NCBI GenBank assembly: GCA_029237695.1
Contig: CM055279.1
Span: forward strand, 24,431,919 to 24,495,918
Reading direction: 5' to 3'
Source of the DNA: Conchocele bisecta
Lineage: Eukaryota > Mollusca > Bivalvia > Lucinida > Thyasiridae
Length of the DNA stretch: 64,000 bases
A program made the position numbers and the translations under genes. Shown here piece after piece: positions 46,371 to 56,450 of this stretch (its first letter is position 1; each line of letters opens with the position of its first letter). The notes beneath the pieces are model-generated. The model was not told where the DNA came from and searched no databases. It worked only from the letters and a program-made list of their open reading frames with translations.

Positions 46371-46604
46371 ATGCATTGGATTCACCCCTACTCCTAAAGT
46401 GGTGTCCGTAGCATTGGAGAAGAACGTACCATTGCATGATATGTCACTTGTGTAAATTAGTTTCAGCACATTTGGAGGCGTCAGGAGTCTACTGACGCCT
46501 CCAAATGTGCTGAAACTAATTTATACAAGTGAAATACCATGCAATGGTACGTTCTTCTCCAATTGCACGGACAACACTTTAGGCGTAGGGGTGAATTCAA
46601 TGAG
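46371..46604. repeat. Long hairpin in intron 4, family X
   Basis: CACCCCTACTCCTAAAGTGG and CACTTTAGGCGTAGGGGTG arms; centre GGCGTCAGGAGTCTACTGACGCC. Inner arms AGAAGAACGTACCATTGCAT are almost exact. Ends about 83 bp from the exon 4 donor. Confidence 0.85.
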
Positions 46605-46686
46605 TAGAGGTATGGAGTTGACCCAATTCTTCCATTAACACTTTCAATTATTTGATAACTATGTTAACAAATACTAGACTACTTAC

Positions 46687-47105
46687 ATAAAACTCCACCA
46701 GCTTATGTTCAGCTAACGCGGAGGAATCAATGACGTATAGGAAATACGTATCAAATTTGGCTTCCACGCCAAATATTGTTGATCCTTCAATAATAATATT
46801 CTCTACCGGCACATGCCTTTGTGCGTCCACCAATGGCTGAGCGTGACCACCAGCGACATCCTCCAATTCGGTGACGTCACTCGCCGATTCTTTTGTAGTG
46901 TGTACCCGGGTGGTTTGTTTTCTGGTATGATATGATTCGGTTACAACGTGTCGCTTTTTCCGATGCGTGCGCAGCACGTGGATGTTATGTGTGTCATCTT
47001 CAGCCATATCTGATTGGTCGGTTGGTGTTACCTCATTGTCTGCTATATCGGCCAGGGAGTTTGTGATATGAACGCTTACGTGCGTTTGTCCTTGATGTGA
47101 TTTCC
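46687..47105 (-). CDS. Type I membrane protein gene, exon 4 (ectodomain, RKKR site)
   Basis: The acceptor TATTCCAG|GG lies at 47105 and the consensus donor TAT|GTAAGT at 46687. The 419 nt enter in phase 1 and leave in phase 0, exactly as exons 3 and 5 require. It encodes residues 163-301 (Gly162 is split). It starts KSHQGQTHVSVHITNSLADI. RTHRKKRHVV at about 207-216 includes R-K-K-R, a furin-type cleavage motif. The following part is Thr-rich, then a hydrophobic/acidic segment, VENIIIEGSTIFGVEAKFDT, that resembles beta strands. No cysteines occur, so an Ig or EGF type of fold is unlikely. This is the largest exon and the best evidence that the gene is real. Confidence 0.78.
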
Positions 47106-47164
47106 CTGGAATATGTAACGTTATTTCACGTTATGTTGCCGAGATCTACACAGCCGAGATGTTG

Positions 47165-47476
47165 CCTAGATCTACGCAGGCGCGGATCCAGGATTTCGGT
47201 TGGGGGGGGGGGGGGTGGGGGGGGGGGGGGGGGGGGGGCGTAACTATTTTGCAATATTTGACTATATTATCGAATGAGCTTAGCTCGTTCGATAATATAG
47301 TCAAGTATTGCAAAATAGTCGACCGAGAGCGGAGCGGAGCGGAAAAATGCATGGAATGCATGGCACTTGGCATCAAACGTGCCTTGTAACTTGTAAAAAA
47401 TCTTTACTCGGCGAATTTTAGGGGGGGGGGGGGCTCGCGCCGGGTCCTCCCCTCCCCACCCTGAATCCGCCCATGG
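47165..47476. mobile_element. Inverted-repeat element with poly-G tracts
   Basis: GCGCGGATCCAGGATTT-like left end and CACCCTGAATCCGCCCAT right end. A perfect hairpin, ATTTGACTATATTATCGAAT/ATTCGATAATATAGTCAAGTATT-type, lies in the middle. Runs of 14 and 22 G (47202-47215, 47217-47238) and 13 G (47421-47433). Confidence 0.7.
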
Positions 47477-47520
47477 TATGCTATTTTATTTAGCTATTTG
47501 TAGCCTACTGGGGGCCATTT

Positions 47521-47718
47521 CACTGAACTTCGTACGAGACTAAAATGTTCGTATGTGCAAATTTAGGATCGTCTGGAAATTTCAAATGATGGATTTACAT
47601 GTTCAATAAATGTAAATCCAATAATTGTTTACAAGAAAACATTGTCAATGTGAAGTTTACAATCATAATTTTGCACTTACGAACATTTTAGTCGTACGAA
47701 GTTTAGTGAAACGGCCCC
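47521..47718. mobile_element. MITE, family A, copy 10, shortened centre
   Basis: GGGGCCATTTCACTGAACTT to GTGAAACGGCCCC, with CTG left and TTG right. The central palindrome is reduced to ATGTTCAATAAATG. Confidence 0.85.
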
Positions 47719-47978
47719 TTGGTCCAATTAAGAATATCTCTTAAACTCAATGTCTAACTATATCATAGAATTACAATGTATTGACAAAGTAACACGGTTC
47801 TGTTACAATGAGGAACTGAATGTAACAGGTGTAATGATTACTATAGTTACACTATATATTACATATTAGTTTAAGCAACTATGACAATCACGAGAATCTT
47901 CCCTTATAACAACATCCGGGTCATCATTGACGATAGAAGTGAGTAAACGTGTCGGGCTTCACGTATCGTTGCTTACTT

Positions 47979-48462
47979 TTCCACGAAACCTGCCAAAATT
48001 GTACGGCTATGAAAACAATGCAAAAACAATATTGTTTTCGATAATATTAAATTAAAGCAAAATTTAAGAATGTGCCTTAATTTTATTTAGTGAAATTTGG
48101 TCATATATTGATTTTATGGCGAAAAACCAATTTCCGCATGTTAAATCCCCGGAGACATCCTCCCAGAGTGAAGATGTCTATGAGCATTTAACATGGGGAT
48201 TTTTTTTCTAATTTCAAATATTCTGGACCGATTTTCAAAATTTAGCTTTTGTTTTCTTTGTTAGATCTTTACTAAGCTATCTATCTAGGTTTCTGACTCA
48301 CATTCGCAAATTTTTTTGACTCCCACAGCTCCTCCACCTCCGTTTCCCCATGTTAAATTCCCATAGACGAATCAATTTTTCGTAATAAAATCGATATTTG
48401 TCCAAATTTCACGAACTAAAAAAAAAAAAAATGTTGGCAGGTTTCGTGAAATAAACAGTAGT
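47979..48462. mobile_element. Hairpin element, family D, copy 6, worn
   Basis: CCACGAAACCTGCCAAAATT start and GGCAGGTTTCGTGAAATAAA end. Has the CCTCCCAGAGTGAAGATG central stem. Confidence 0.75.
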
Positions 48463-48633
48463 TTCTCCTTGCTGTTTTCAATGTAAACTTCATCAACGTG
48501 GCATTAAAACAACAGACTCAGACCATTTAACGTCAATGATAGTTTTAATGGACGTTACTTGTGTGTTTCCAAGTTCAGCAACATATTTAGTCAAAGAGTA
48601 AGTGCAATGATAAACGTATGGACAATATGATAC

Positions 48634-48877
48634 CTGTAGACTTGACTGACGATATAGGACCATCGGTCGGACCGTTGATCGCACCCGCGTCTGTTGATAG
48701 TCGCTCAAAGTTTGCATCGGCGGTGCCTGTTGGTGCTGCCTTCATAGTTGTTATTGTTGCTGCTGCTGGCTGCGTTGCCGTTTTAGATACCATTCCCGTG
48801 ATGTCCATAGGGTGTACGGTACTTTTAGCCTGACCCACGGGGTTCTGCCAAGAGGACACGTAACCTGAATTGTCTAT
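48634..48877 (-). CDS. Type I membrane protein gene, exon 3 (Thr/Ala-rich)
   Basis: The acceptor GTTACAG|ATA lies at 48877 and the donor ACAG|GTATCA at 48634; 244 nt, phase 0 in and phase 1 out. It encodes residues 81-161, starting IDNSGYVSSWQNPVGQAKST, then a linker rich in Thr, Ala and Pro (TATQPAAATITTMKAAPTGT) likely to be extended and O-glycosylated. An alternative acceptor (AATTCAG|GT) lies 13 bases inside. The acceptor and first 65 or so bases are duplicated upstream at 48967-49050. Confidence 0.65.
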
Positions 48878-48879
48878 CT

Positions 48880-49165
48880 GTAACACAGGGCGACTTACAA
48901 CAAGTCACCCTCTTTTACAGACAGACAATCCCATATTGTATAACACCACAGGGCGACTTACAACAAGTCACCCTCTTTTACCGGTACTTGTAGCCTGACC
49001 CACGGGGTTCTGGCCAAAAGAGGAACCACGTAAACCTGAATTGTCTATCTGTAACATCAGGGCGACTTACAATCAAGTCCACCCCTTCTTTTACAGACAG
49101 ACAATCCCATATTGTATAACACCACAGGGCGACTTACAGCAACTCGCACTGCGTTACAGATAGAC
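48880..49165. repeat. Tandem duplication of the exon 3 acceptor region
   Basis: GGGCGACTTACAACAAGTCACC recurs at about 48888, 48953, 49058 (with extra bases) and 49128 (changed). GACCCACGGGGTTCTG...TGAATTGTCTATCTGTAACA of exon 3 recurs at 48978-49050. The second copy has about six single-base insertions relative to the first, netting six bases, so its reading frame stays open. Confidence 0.75.
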
Positions 49166-49198
49166 AATACGGGTCAGAAGACAATAGGTTAGCGCAGG

Positions 49199-50148
49199 GC
49201 TCCAGATAAGCAACTACTGTCTGTTTCACGAAACCTGCCCAAATTGTACGGCTATATAAACAATTCATAAACAAGATTTCTTTTGATAACATTAAATTAA
49301 AGGGAAAATTAAGAATGAGCCTTCTTTTTATTTCGTGAAATTTGGTCAAATATTGATTTTATTGCGAAAAAACAATTTCCACATGTTAAATCCCTCACTC
49401 CGTGAAGATGTCTATGGGGATTTAACATGGGAAAATATTTTTGAATTTTAGAAATACTGGACCGATTTTTAAAATTTAACTTTTGTTTTCTTAGTTAGAT
49501 CATATCCAACCTATCTAGCCAGGTTTCGGAGTCAATTTCCAAAATGTTTCGTTTTTTGACTCCTCCCACACTTCCTTACCCCTTTTTCCCCATGTTAAAT
49601 TCCCATAGACAAATCAGTTTTTCGCAATAAAATCAATATTTGACCAAATTTCACGAAATAAAAAGAAGGCTCATTCTTAAATTTTCCTTTAATTTAATAT
49701 TATCGAAAACAATATTGTTTTTGAATTGTTTATATGGCCGTAAAATTTGGGCAGCTTTCGTGAAACAGACTATAGTAATTGAGTATTGTCACTCCATCAT
49801 TTCTGAAGCAATTGGGTATTTCAAAATTGTAATTGGGTAAAATAAAATCACACTACTGTTTACACATCAACATACAGCAATTATTGAATAGTTTGTTTTC
49901 GAAATGAAAACACATCTTGGTATTTCATTAGAATTCTCTCCAAGAAGACAATTCTCATGAAATACCAAGATGTGTTTTCATGGAAAATAAGAAAAATGTG
50001 CTATATTTGTGATTTGTTTATTTTGTTTGCAGCATGATACAGGTACCACAATTTTTGTATTGCTTTTTGATACTCGCTACTTCTGATTTCAATTGGGTTT
50101 TTGGCAATTTTAATTGGGTATTTAAGCAAATACGCAGCTTATCTGGAG
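49199..50148. mobile_element. Family E element carrying a nested long family D copy
   Basis: GCTCCAGATAAG, then family D (49213-49771, CTGTCTGTTTCACGAAA to TTTCGTGAAACAGAC), then E interior from GTAATTGAGTATTGTCACTC to TATCTGGAG. The right D|E junction is the same as in the 11671-12377 composite. Confidence 0.8.
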
Positions 50149-50153
50149 TTCTG

Positions 50154-50456
50154 TAGCCTATTTCATCAACATTGCAAAGTATACTTATGTAGCAAAGTAT
50201 ACTTTGAGGGAGAAATCATTTATTTTTCCTGAAATTCATTATTTCATATAAAACTGACAACTGCAAATATTTGATGATTAAAAGTATGCAGAATTATTAT
50301 ACTGAATTTATTACATTATCACAGCCAAAATGGCTGTGATAATGTAATAAATTTAGTATAATAAAAATTAATAAATTTATCATAGAATTGAAAATGTCTT
50401 CCTCAAAGTATACTTTGCTAGAAAAGTATACTTTGCAATGTTGATGAAATAGGCTA
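50154..50456. mobile_element. MITE-like element, family H, copy 2
   Basis: TAGCCTATTTCATCAACATT and its inverse complement at the ends, flanked by the 11-base direct repeat CTGGAGTTCTG (50143-50153 and 50457-50467). It landed exactly against the right end of the family E composite. Confidence 0.88.
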
Positions 50457-50578
50457 CTGGAGTTCTGGGTTAACGAACTTGAAACATCCCTTTGAACAAC
50501 TGCCATGGCGCCGCCATTCACGGTGATTATCTTACATTATTAACTTCAAATCGGCCAACACCGCCAATTAAACAAATC

Positions 50579-50935
50579 ATTATAGGAATGAATGGCCTTT
50601 TTGTGGAATTTATCGGGGTATAAACTTGGAAAAGTCGCGGGAATACTGGACGAAGGCCGGAAGGCCTCGTCCAGTATTCCCGCGACTTTTCCAAGTTTAT
50701 ATCCCTGATAAATTCAACAAAAAAGCCATTCATTCCTTATAATTCCAGCATTTTAAATAAATTCATCAAGAAAATGTGTTTATTTTCCGTTTTCTTAAGA
50801 ATTATTTTAACTGCGCCTGACGGTTACGGAAAGTAGTTCGGCATGGGAGTTTACTGGGATATATATTTTGGACAGAGACTTGCTACGGACCAATCAAATG
50901 TTAGGGAATTGTGTATATTTTTGTGCTGGAATTAT
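50579..50935. mobile_element. Bipartite MITE, family F, copy 4
   Basis: Hairpin TATAGGAATGAATGGC around GGCCGGAAGGCC; second module ATAATTCCAGCA to TGCTGGAATTAT. Confidence 0.88.
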
Positions 50936-50939
50936 TTAC

Positions 50940-51550
50940 TTTTATGGTTAATATCATTAATGTTCATATTGAATAAGCACATATTTTCTATAATTCTCTA
51001 TCTGCTTTCATAAATAACGATCATATTGCTTATTTAAAATACATATACCCAATTGGAACAATGCTACATATGGCGGCCATTTTGAATTTTAAAATGGTAG
51101 ACACATACATGTTGTTGAAAGACTTGTTTAATCAATGCCGGACATAAAAAGTCGAATTTCAGTTCCACAACATGACAATTGTCTGGATTAAAAATAATGT
51201 TTTTATTAGAATAGTGACCATTTTGAAATTCAAATATATATACTAGTAACGAGCACTCTAATAACAGTACATCATATACCGATACATTTTCAAATGACAA
51301 ATTGTATGTTTCTATAGATACGCATCCATTTTTCCATTAACCACAACTTTCAATGTATGATGGTGGATCTAGTTTTCGTGGTATTAATAGACTAAGTGTA
51401 AACAACTGACAGTTGTTATACAACATAATCTGTCAGTCTATGTTTACTTTATTTAGGATGATAACATTTGATTTGATGTTGCATACCTTAAACATGTCTA
51501 GTTTCACGTGTTTACGCGTTGCATCGCTCCCATAGCAATATGGGGATCCG
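50940..51550. other. Intron 2 stretch without features
   Basis: AT-rich. Holds one ATGGCGGCCATTTTGAA word (51070), like those in the 39.6-43.7 kb unit, and an imperfect TGTAAACAACTGACAGTT palindrome near 51400. No exon supported. Confidence 0.4.
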
Positions 51551-51770
51551 TGGCCAGTTTCACTAAACTTCGCACGACTAAAATGTTCGTAAGTTCAAAT
51601 TTAGGATCGTCTGGAAATCTCAATGATGGATTTACATTTATTGAGCATAGGCTGCATATGCAGCCTATGCTCAATAAATGTAAATCCAATCATTGCTAAT
51701 TTCAAATTCACAGACTATCATAATTTTTCACCTACGAACATTTTAGTCGTACGAAGTTTTGTGAAACGGG
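51551..51770. mobile_element. MITE, family A, copy 11
   Basis: CCAGTTTCACTAAACTTCGC to AAGTTTTGTGAAACGGGC. Full central palindrome GAGCATAGGCTGCATATGCA. Confidence 0.85.
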
Positions 51771-52435
51771 CAAAAGTCATTATGAATTTGAACTTGTGGT
51801 CGCAGTTTTTGGGGTATTTTCAGTCGGGGTATGTTCAGAAAGTGTCAATAAATATGCTAATTTAGCCCGAGTTTTCATTGGCTGTTAGTAATCTCGTAGA
51901 TGAATGAGGCACCGTGAAGGAATGTTTGGCTCTGTTCTGTTATTTAAAGATATTAATAATATTAAAGTGCAGCTTATTGACGGATGCAGAACATCGTGGT
52001 AGTTTCGAAGATAAAATGACCTACATGGCACAAATAACCTGTATTTAGTCCAAACACCGGCGTTGGTGGTATTTTTAAATGACTTAATAAATCAAGTCAT
52101 GCTTATTTTCATCATCCGAAGTAATACACATCGCGGTATGCCTATATATTACACAAACAAATGAATACCCGAAAACAACGACTACCACGAAAATTGGCGG
52201 AACGACTATATGCCAGTTTGAATCTTAAAATGGCAGATATATTCACTATTGAACAGACATGTTATTAATACGTTTTTCGTATATACTGTAATACGTAAAT
52301 AATATAATATCTAACAGCTTGTAGAAAATGTGCTTAACATCCTCTTGACTAGAATTAGCCATTTTTAAATTTAAGATGACCTCCCCCATACCTGTCAACG
52401 AAGAAAATGGTGCTAATTTGGTGTGTTGTATATAG

Positions 52436-52665
52436 ATTCCACAAAAAGGCCATTCATTCCTTATAATTCCAGCATTTGAAATAAATTCATCCAGAAAATG
52501 TGTTTATTTTCCGTTTTCTTAAGAATTACTTTAACTGCGCCTCATGGTTACGCGGAAAGTAGTTCGGCGTGGGAGTTTACTGGGATATAAATTTCGGACA
52601 GAGACTTGCTACGAGCCAATCAAATGTTAGGGAATTGTGTAAATATTTTTGTGCTGGAATTATTG
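52436..52665. mobile_element. Family F second module only, copy 5
   Basis: Only the last part of the hairpin (AAAAGGCCATTCATTCCTTA) remains, followed by the complete ATAATTCCAGCA to TGCTGGAATTATT module. Confidence 0.8.
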
Positions 52666-52688
52666 ACTAATATGTGTGTGGTATATAG

Positions 52689-52846
52689 AGGATATTCCAT
52701 CGTACTTTTTGAATAGAGGAAAATAATACACGAGTGTGCGTCGGCTTCCGCGTAAGCAACGCGTGAGCGTGAACGAATTGCTTGCACGGACTACGGACAC
52801 GAGTGTATTATTTCCCCTATTCAAACATGTATGATGGAATATCCTA
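52689..52846. repeat. Hairpin
   Basis: GGATATTCCATCGTACTTTT and ATGTATGATGGAATATCC arms, with AATAATACACGAGTGTG and CACGAGTGTATTATT inside. Confidence 0.8.
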
Positions 52847-52849
52847 TTT

Positions 52850-52995
52850 ATTACACTTCTACTTCGGATATATATGCACACACGCAATTACGGGTGTTCT
52901 CTTCACTGCGTATTATTTGTAAGGAGTTGATTACGGATTTTCTCTCACAGCGAAACCCGTGCAAATAGCTCGCAAGAGTGTAATACGGGTAGGTA
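52850..52995. repeat. Dispersed repeat, family Q, copy 1
   Basis: GTAAGGAGTTGATTACGGAT, CTCACAGCGAAACCC and CTCGCAAGAGTGTAAT are found inverted at 61553-61665. Confidence 0.75.
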
Positions 52996-53036
52996 ACTCG
53001 TGAAACGTGTGCATTTAACACGAGTGTATGAATGTA

Positions 53037-53236
53037 TGTGGTTGTGAGTGGAGAAATGGGGCTTTTGGGCTTGTGGCCAGTGTAGATCTGCACAGTTCAC
53101 GAGTCCATCAATGAAACATCATTCATGCTTCTGACATGCAATATAGATCACTATCAGGCTACCGGCGTGTGCTAGTCGACCAGGAGCTACACTGGTCGCA
53201 AATTACATAAGTCCCATTTCTCCAGTCACAGCCACA
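53037..53236. mobile_element. Hairpin repeat, family S, copy 2
   Basis: TGTGAGTGGAGAAATGGG and CCCATTTCTCCAGTCACAG ends are complementary; inner GTGGCCAGTGTAGA/CTACACTGGTCGC. Confidence 0.75.
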
Positions 53237-53284
53237 CATATGTCATATTAGTTGCATAGATGTAAATATCCTTTATCCCTTTAC

Positions 53285-53463
53285 TATTTTTATTTGAAGG
53301 TATTCCCCAGTAGACTCGTCTTCTTGATCTTCCGGTTCACTTTCGGTATCCTCCAATATGGCGGTCACGTGATCGCCGTTAAGCGCATTGTAGGCTATTC
53401 GCCCTGCGACGGCATGGTGGACTTCATGAAGATGATACGGCAGCTGGACTTTGTAGGCACATT
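53285..53463 (-). CDS. Type I membrane protein gene, exon 2 (ectodomain start)
   Basis: The acceptor ATCTACACCAG|AA lies at 53463 and the donor ATA|GTAAAG at 53285. The first two bases complete the codon split after exon 1 (G + AA = Glu21), and 59 codons follow to phase 0. Sequence: CAYKVQLPYHLHEVHHAVAG, then RIAYNALNGDHVTAILEDTE, then an acidic linker SEPEDQEDESTGEY. It has one cysteine. The pyrimidine-rich tract before the acceptor includes the end of a family B element. If the donor were not used, the frame would close within three codons. Confidence 0.7.
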
Positions 53464-53494
53464 CTGGTGTAGATATAGAGAATAAGGAAAATAG

Positions 53495-53763
53495 ATAGAG
53501 AATAGTAGGTTAGTGCCGTGAATGGGAAAATATATCTGGCAAGGCTCAGAAAACGGGATGGGCGAGGCTCTGCCGAGCACATCCCGTTTCCGTGCCGCGC
53601 CAGATAGTTTTTCCCATTCACGGCACCACTAACCTACTATTCTATTTATCCCGTCAACACCTACAAATGGCTGTAAAATGCAAAAATAATATTGACAGGA
53701 TATCAAAAATGTTTCACGGCACCGTGTTTCACGGCACATACGCACTGTGTTGACGAGATAAAA
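53495..53763. mobile_element. Bipartite MITE, family B, copy 7
   Basis: Hairpin module then tail module. On the gene strand the element ends CACTAACCTACTATTCTCTA about 30 bases before the exon 2 acceptor. Confidence 0.9.
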
Positions 53764-53829
53764 GAGGTAGACAATGCCAAAGCACATGTGAATAGCACGG
53801 AACTATGATGGTAAACTGAATATAATACA

Positions 53830-54157
53830 ACAACAATTTGTTCGATATCATTAAATTTAAAATGAGGGAAAAGAGAGGTAGAAAACCTGGAGGAGGAGTC
53901 GGAGAATTTAACATTTTGGATATTGACTCAGAAAGTTGGCTAAATATAATGAAAATGATCTGACTAAGAAATTAAAATTTAAATTTTGAAAATCTCTCCA
54001 TTATTTCCCATAGACATACATTTACATGTAATCACTATTGAAGATGTCTGTGGGCATTTAATATGGGGAATTTTGATGTTATTACTGTCATAAAAATATA
54101 TTGTTTTTTCATTGTTTATATAGCCGTAAGATTCGCGCAGCTTCCGTAAAACAGACA
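53830..54157. mobile_element. Family D element, worn copy 8
   Basis: Retains AACTCAGAAAGTTGGCTAAA-like, GAAGATGTCTGTGGGCATTT and GCAGCTTCCGTAAAACAGACAG words; the left end is lost. Confidence 0.65.
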
Positions 54158-54302
54158 GTAATTGTGTTTAGAAGCTAGAAAAAGTGGAACCGCTCTAAAC
54201 CGGACACAAATAATAGAATACAAGAATTCCGCCACGGAAGCGGTATCGCATCTGCCGACTCATTTGACAATAACTTTAACGCATTTGCCTTACAAAAATA
54301 CC

Positions 54303-54340
54303 GGACGACACGGACGACGACGACGACGACGACGACGGAA
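54303..54340 (+). repeat. (CGA)n microsatellite
   Basis: GGACGACGACGACGACGACG-type run. Confidence 0.9.
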
Positions 54341-54422
54341 AAAGCGCCGATTATAGTCGCGCCTCTGAAGCAGGCGCGACAAAAACTGGAGGAACACTGG
54401 TGGCGCGCCATCACGATATATT

Positions 54423-54750
54423 GAGAATTATAGGTCAGTGCCGTGAATGGAAAAAATATCTAGCAAGGCTCAATAATTTCTTTACTACTCATCAGAAGTA
54501 TATGTAGTGACCACCATTTGAACCGTCTCTCCGAGACGGTTCAAATGAGTGGTCACAACATATACTTTGGTTCAGAAATAAGGAAAATAGATAGAGAATA
54601 GTAGGTTAATGCCGTGAATGGAAAAAATATCTGGCAAGGCTGAGGAAACGGGATGGGCGAGGCTCTGCCGAGCATATCTCGTTTCCGTGCCGCGCCAGAT
54701 ATTTTTTCCCATTCACGGCACTAACCTATTATTATATTTATCCCGTCAAC
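54423..54750. mobile_element. Family B copy 8 with nested hairpin M
   Basis: A family B fragment (GAATTATAGGTCAGTGCCGT) is followed by a hairpin (54494-54570, arms AGTATATGTAGTGACCACCA and TGAGTGGTCACAACATATAC around CCGTCTCTCCGAGACGG), then a full family B hairpin module and the first bases of its tail. The tail resumes at 57597 after a large insertion. The same M/B arrangement occurs inverted at 58049-58482. Confidence 0.8.
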
Positions 54751-55685
54751 TATGGAAGGTAATATCCGCCATAATTATATTAGGCTTGATGCTTGCTTGC
54801 TGATGACATTCTAAATTATATCCGTCTCATTACAAATCTATGTGGCTTGATGCTTGCTGACTGGTGCCATTACAACTTACTTTCATGTTATTTTATTCGT
54901 CATTCGTGTTTGTGACATTTGAAATCTTCTTGGTTGTAGTCTAAATTGAATGTGCATTTGGCTTGATGCTTTATCCATTCGCACTGTTTCAATGCGTTTG
55001 TGTTGATTACATTCTAAGTGACATCCGGAGTTCCATTATTGATTATTGCATCGCTGTTTTGCCTTGCGTTTTTGTTACCGCGATAAGCCACGCCCCTTGA
55101 CAACAACAATTGCAACAGTAATTTGGGAACAACCATTATGACGCCAGGTGCGCTGCTAAAACTTAAAATAGTTCTCCCTAAAATGATTTAATATGCTGGT
55201 ACCCGTCCTACAATGCTTTGCTCTCTAAATTGGTTCCATGTCCCTAACGGTGTTGATGTAGATTGATGCCGCCTTTTCTGTTGCGCCATGTTTAGGTTAA
55301 AAGACACCAAATGGTTTTACTGTATAATTTAACCGAATCCCAGCCAGTCTTTCCTACTTTCAATATTCGTATGGTTGTTGTGGGACCAACCTCGCCATGT
55401 CCCCCAATATTGTTTACATTATTTGGCCACGGAAACTCTGTTTACATCATGTGACAAACAGGCTCAGTGTTTTCTTTTAAATGCTTCAAATATGCTGAAA
55501 ACTGATGTTAAAAACACCCCTTTTCTAACCTTAAACCTAGAGTGTACATGCCAGGTCATAATATAGGGAGACATGTTTTTATTTATTCTTTCAATCTGAA
55601 TTTTTTCTGGCAAAATGATTACCATTACCAGACAGACGTACTAATTGACATTATTATACTTTTGATGTCAAACGCGAAATGCCAG

Positions 55686-56012
55686 TTTGATATCAGGGGC
55701 GATAACCGGGTTTCCTTAAAATGATAACGGAAGCAACTATTTATTCCATTTATTTATTTTTTGATGTGCAATATCATAATTTATGATATGTCGATACAAA
55801 TATTTATTCAGCATTTAGTTGATATAAATAATGTAAAAATACTGCATCATTTGCATATGGAACAAGCTTGATACCACCACGAGTCTCTATGAGTACATTA
55901 AAGATTACTAAATAATTATATCTGTGTAGCTGGCACTCGCAATTTTTAAAAGTGGTGGACTAGTTGCAATTATACACTTATTTAAATTCCATGAATACAA
56001 GTTTGTACCTAC
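55686..56012. mobile_element. Family K fragment
   Basis: ATATCAGGGGCGATAACCGG, TTTCCTTAAAATG and GGCACTCGCAATTTTTAAAA words match the inside of family K in inverse orientation. Confidence 0.55.
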
Positions 56013-56194
56013 TAGATGGGACCCCAGCTTCAACAATAATTGAATCTATATTTTAATTAGTCAAGATCCAGAGCAGAATGGGTGCAGGTTATTGGAAATT
56101 AGGTCCCACAAGATCCATAAGAAAAATGAAAGTAGCAGAGAATAGCAAAATGTGTTGTAACGGGTTAGTTTTTTTAGGGAAACTCAATGGTGGT

Positions 56195-56450
56195 GGTCCA
56201 CCTTAGTCTGATCCCGAACCTATTTTAGGGAAGGGGCCAAGTGACTTTGGTGTAGTATGGACCTGCCACCAGGTCAGGTTATTCTAATTTCAGGGCTGAA
56301 TATATTGTTTCTCGATGTAAATATTCAGTTCTGATTTTGGAATTTTCCCCCCAATGCAGCAGGTTAAAACGGGATCAAACCCGTTTGCCCGGCCTTACAT
56401 GATCTTAGCTGTTGATAGGCCGTTAAACACCAATAAACAAACAAACTAAC
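56195..56450 (+). mobile_element. SINE-like retroposon, family N, copy 2
   Basis: GGGAAGGGGCCAAGTGACTT, CACCAGGTCAGGTTATTCTA and AGGCCGTTAAACACCAATAAACAAACAAAC tail, parallel to 36045-36413. Confidence 0.7.
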
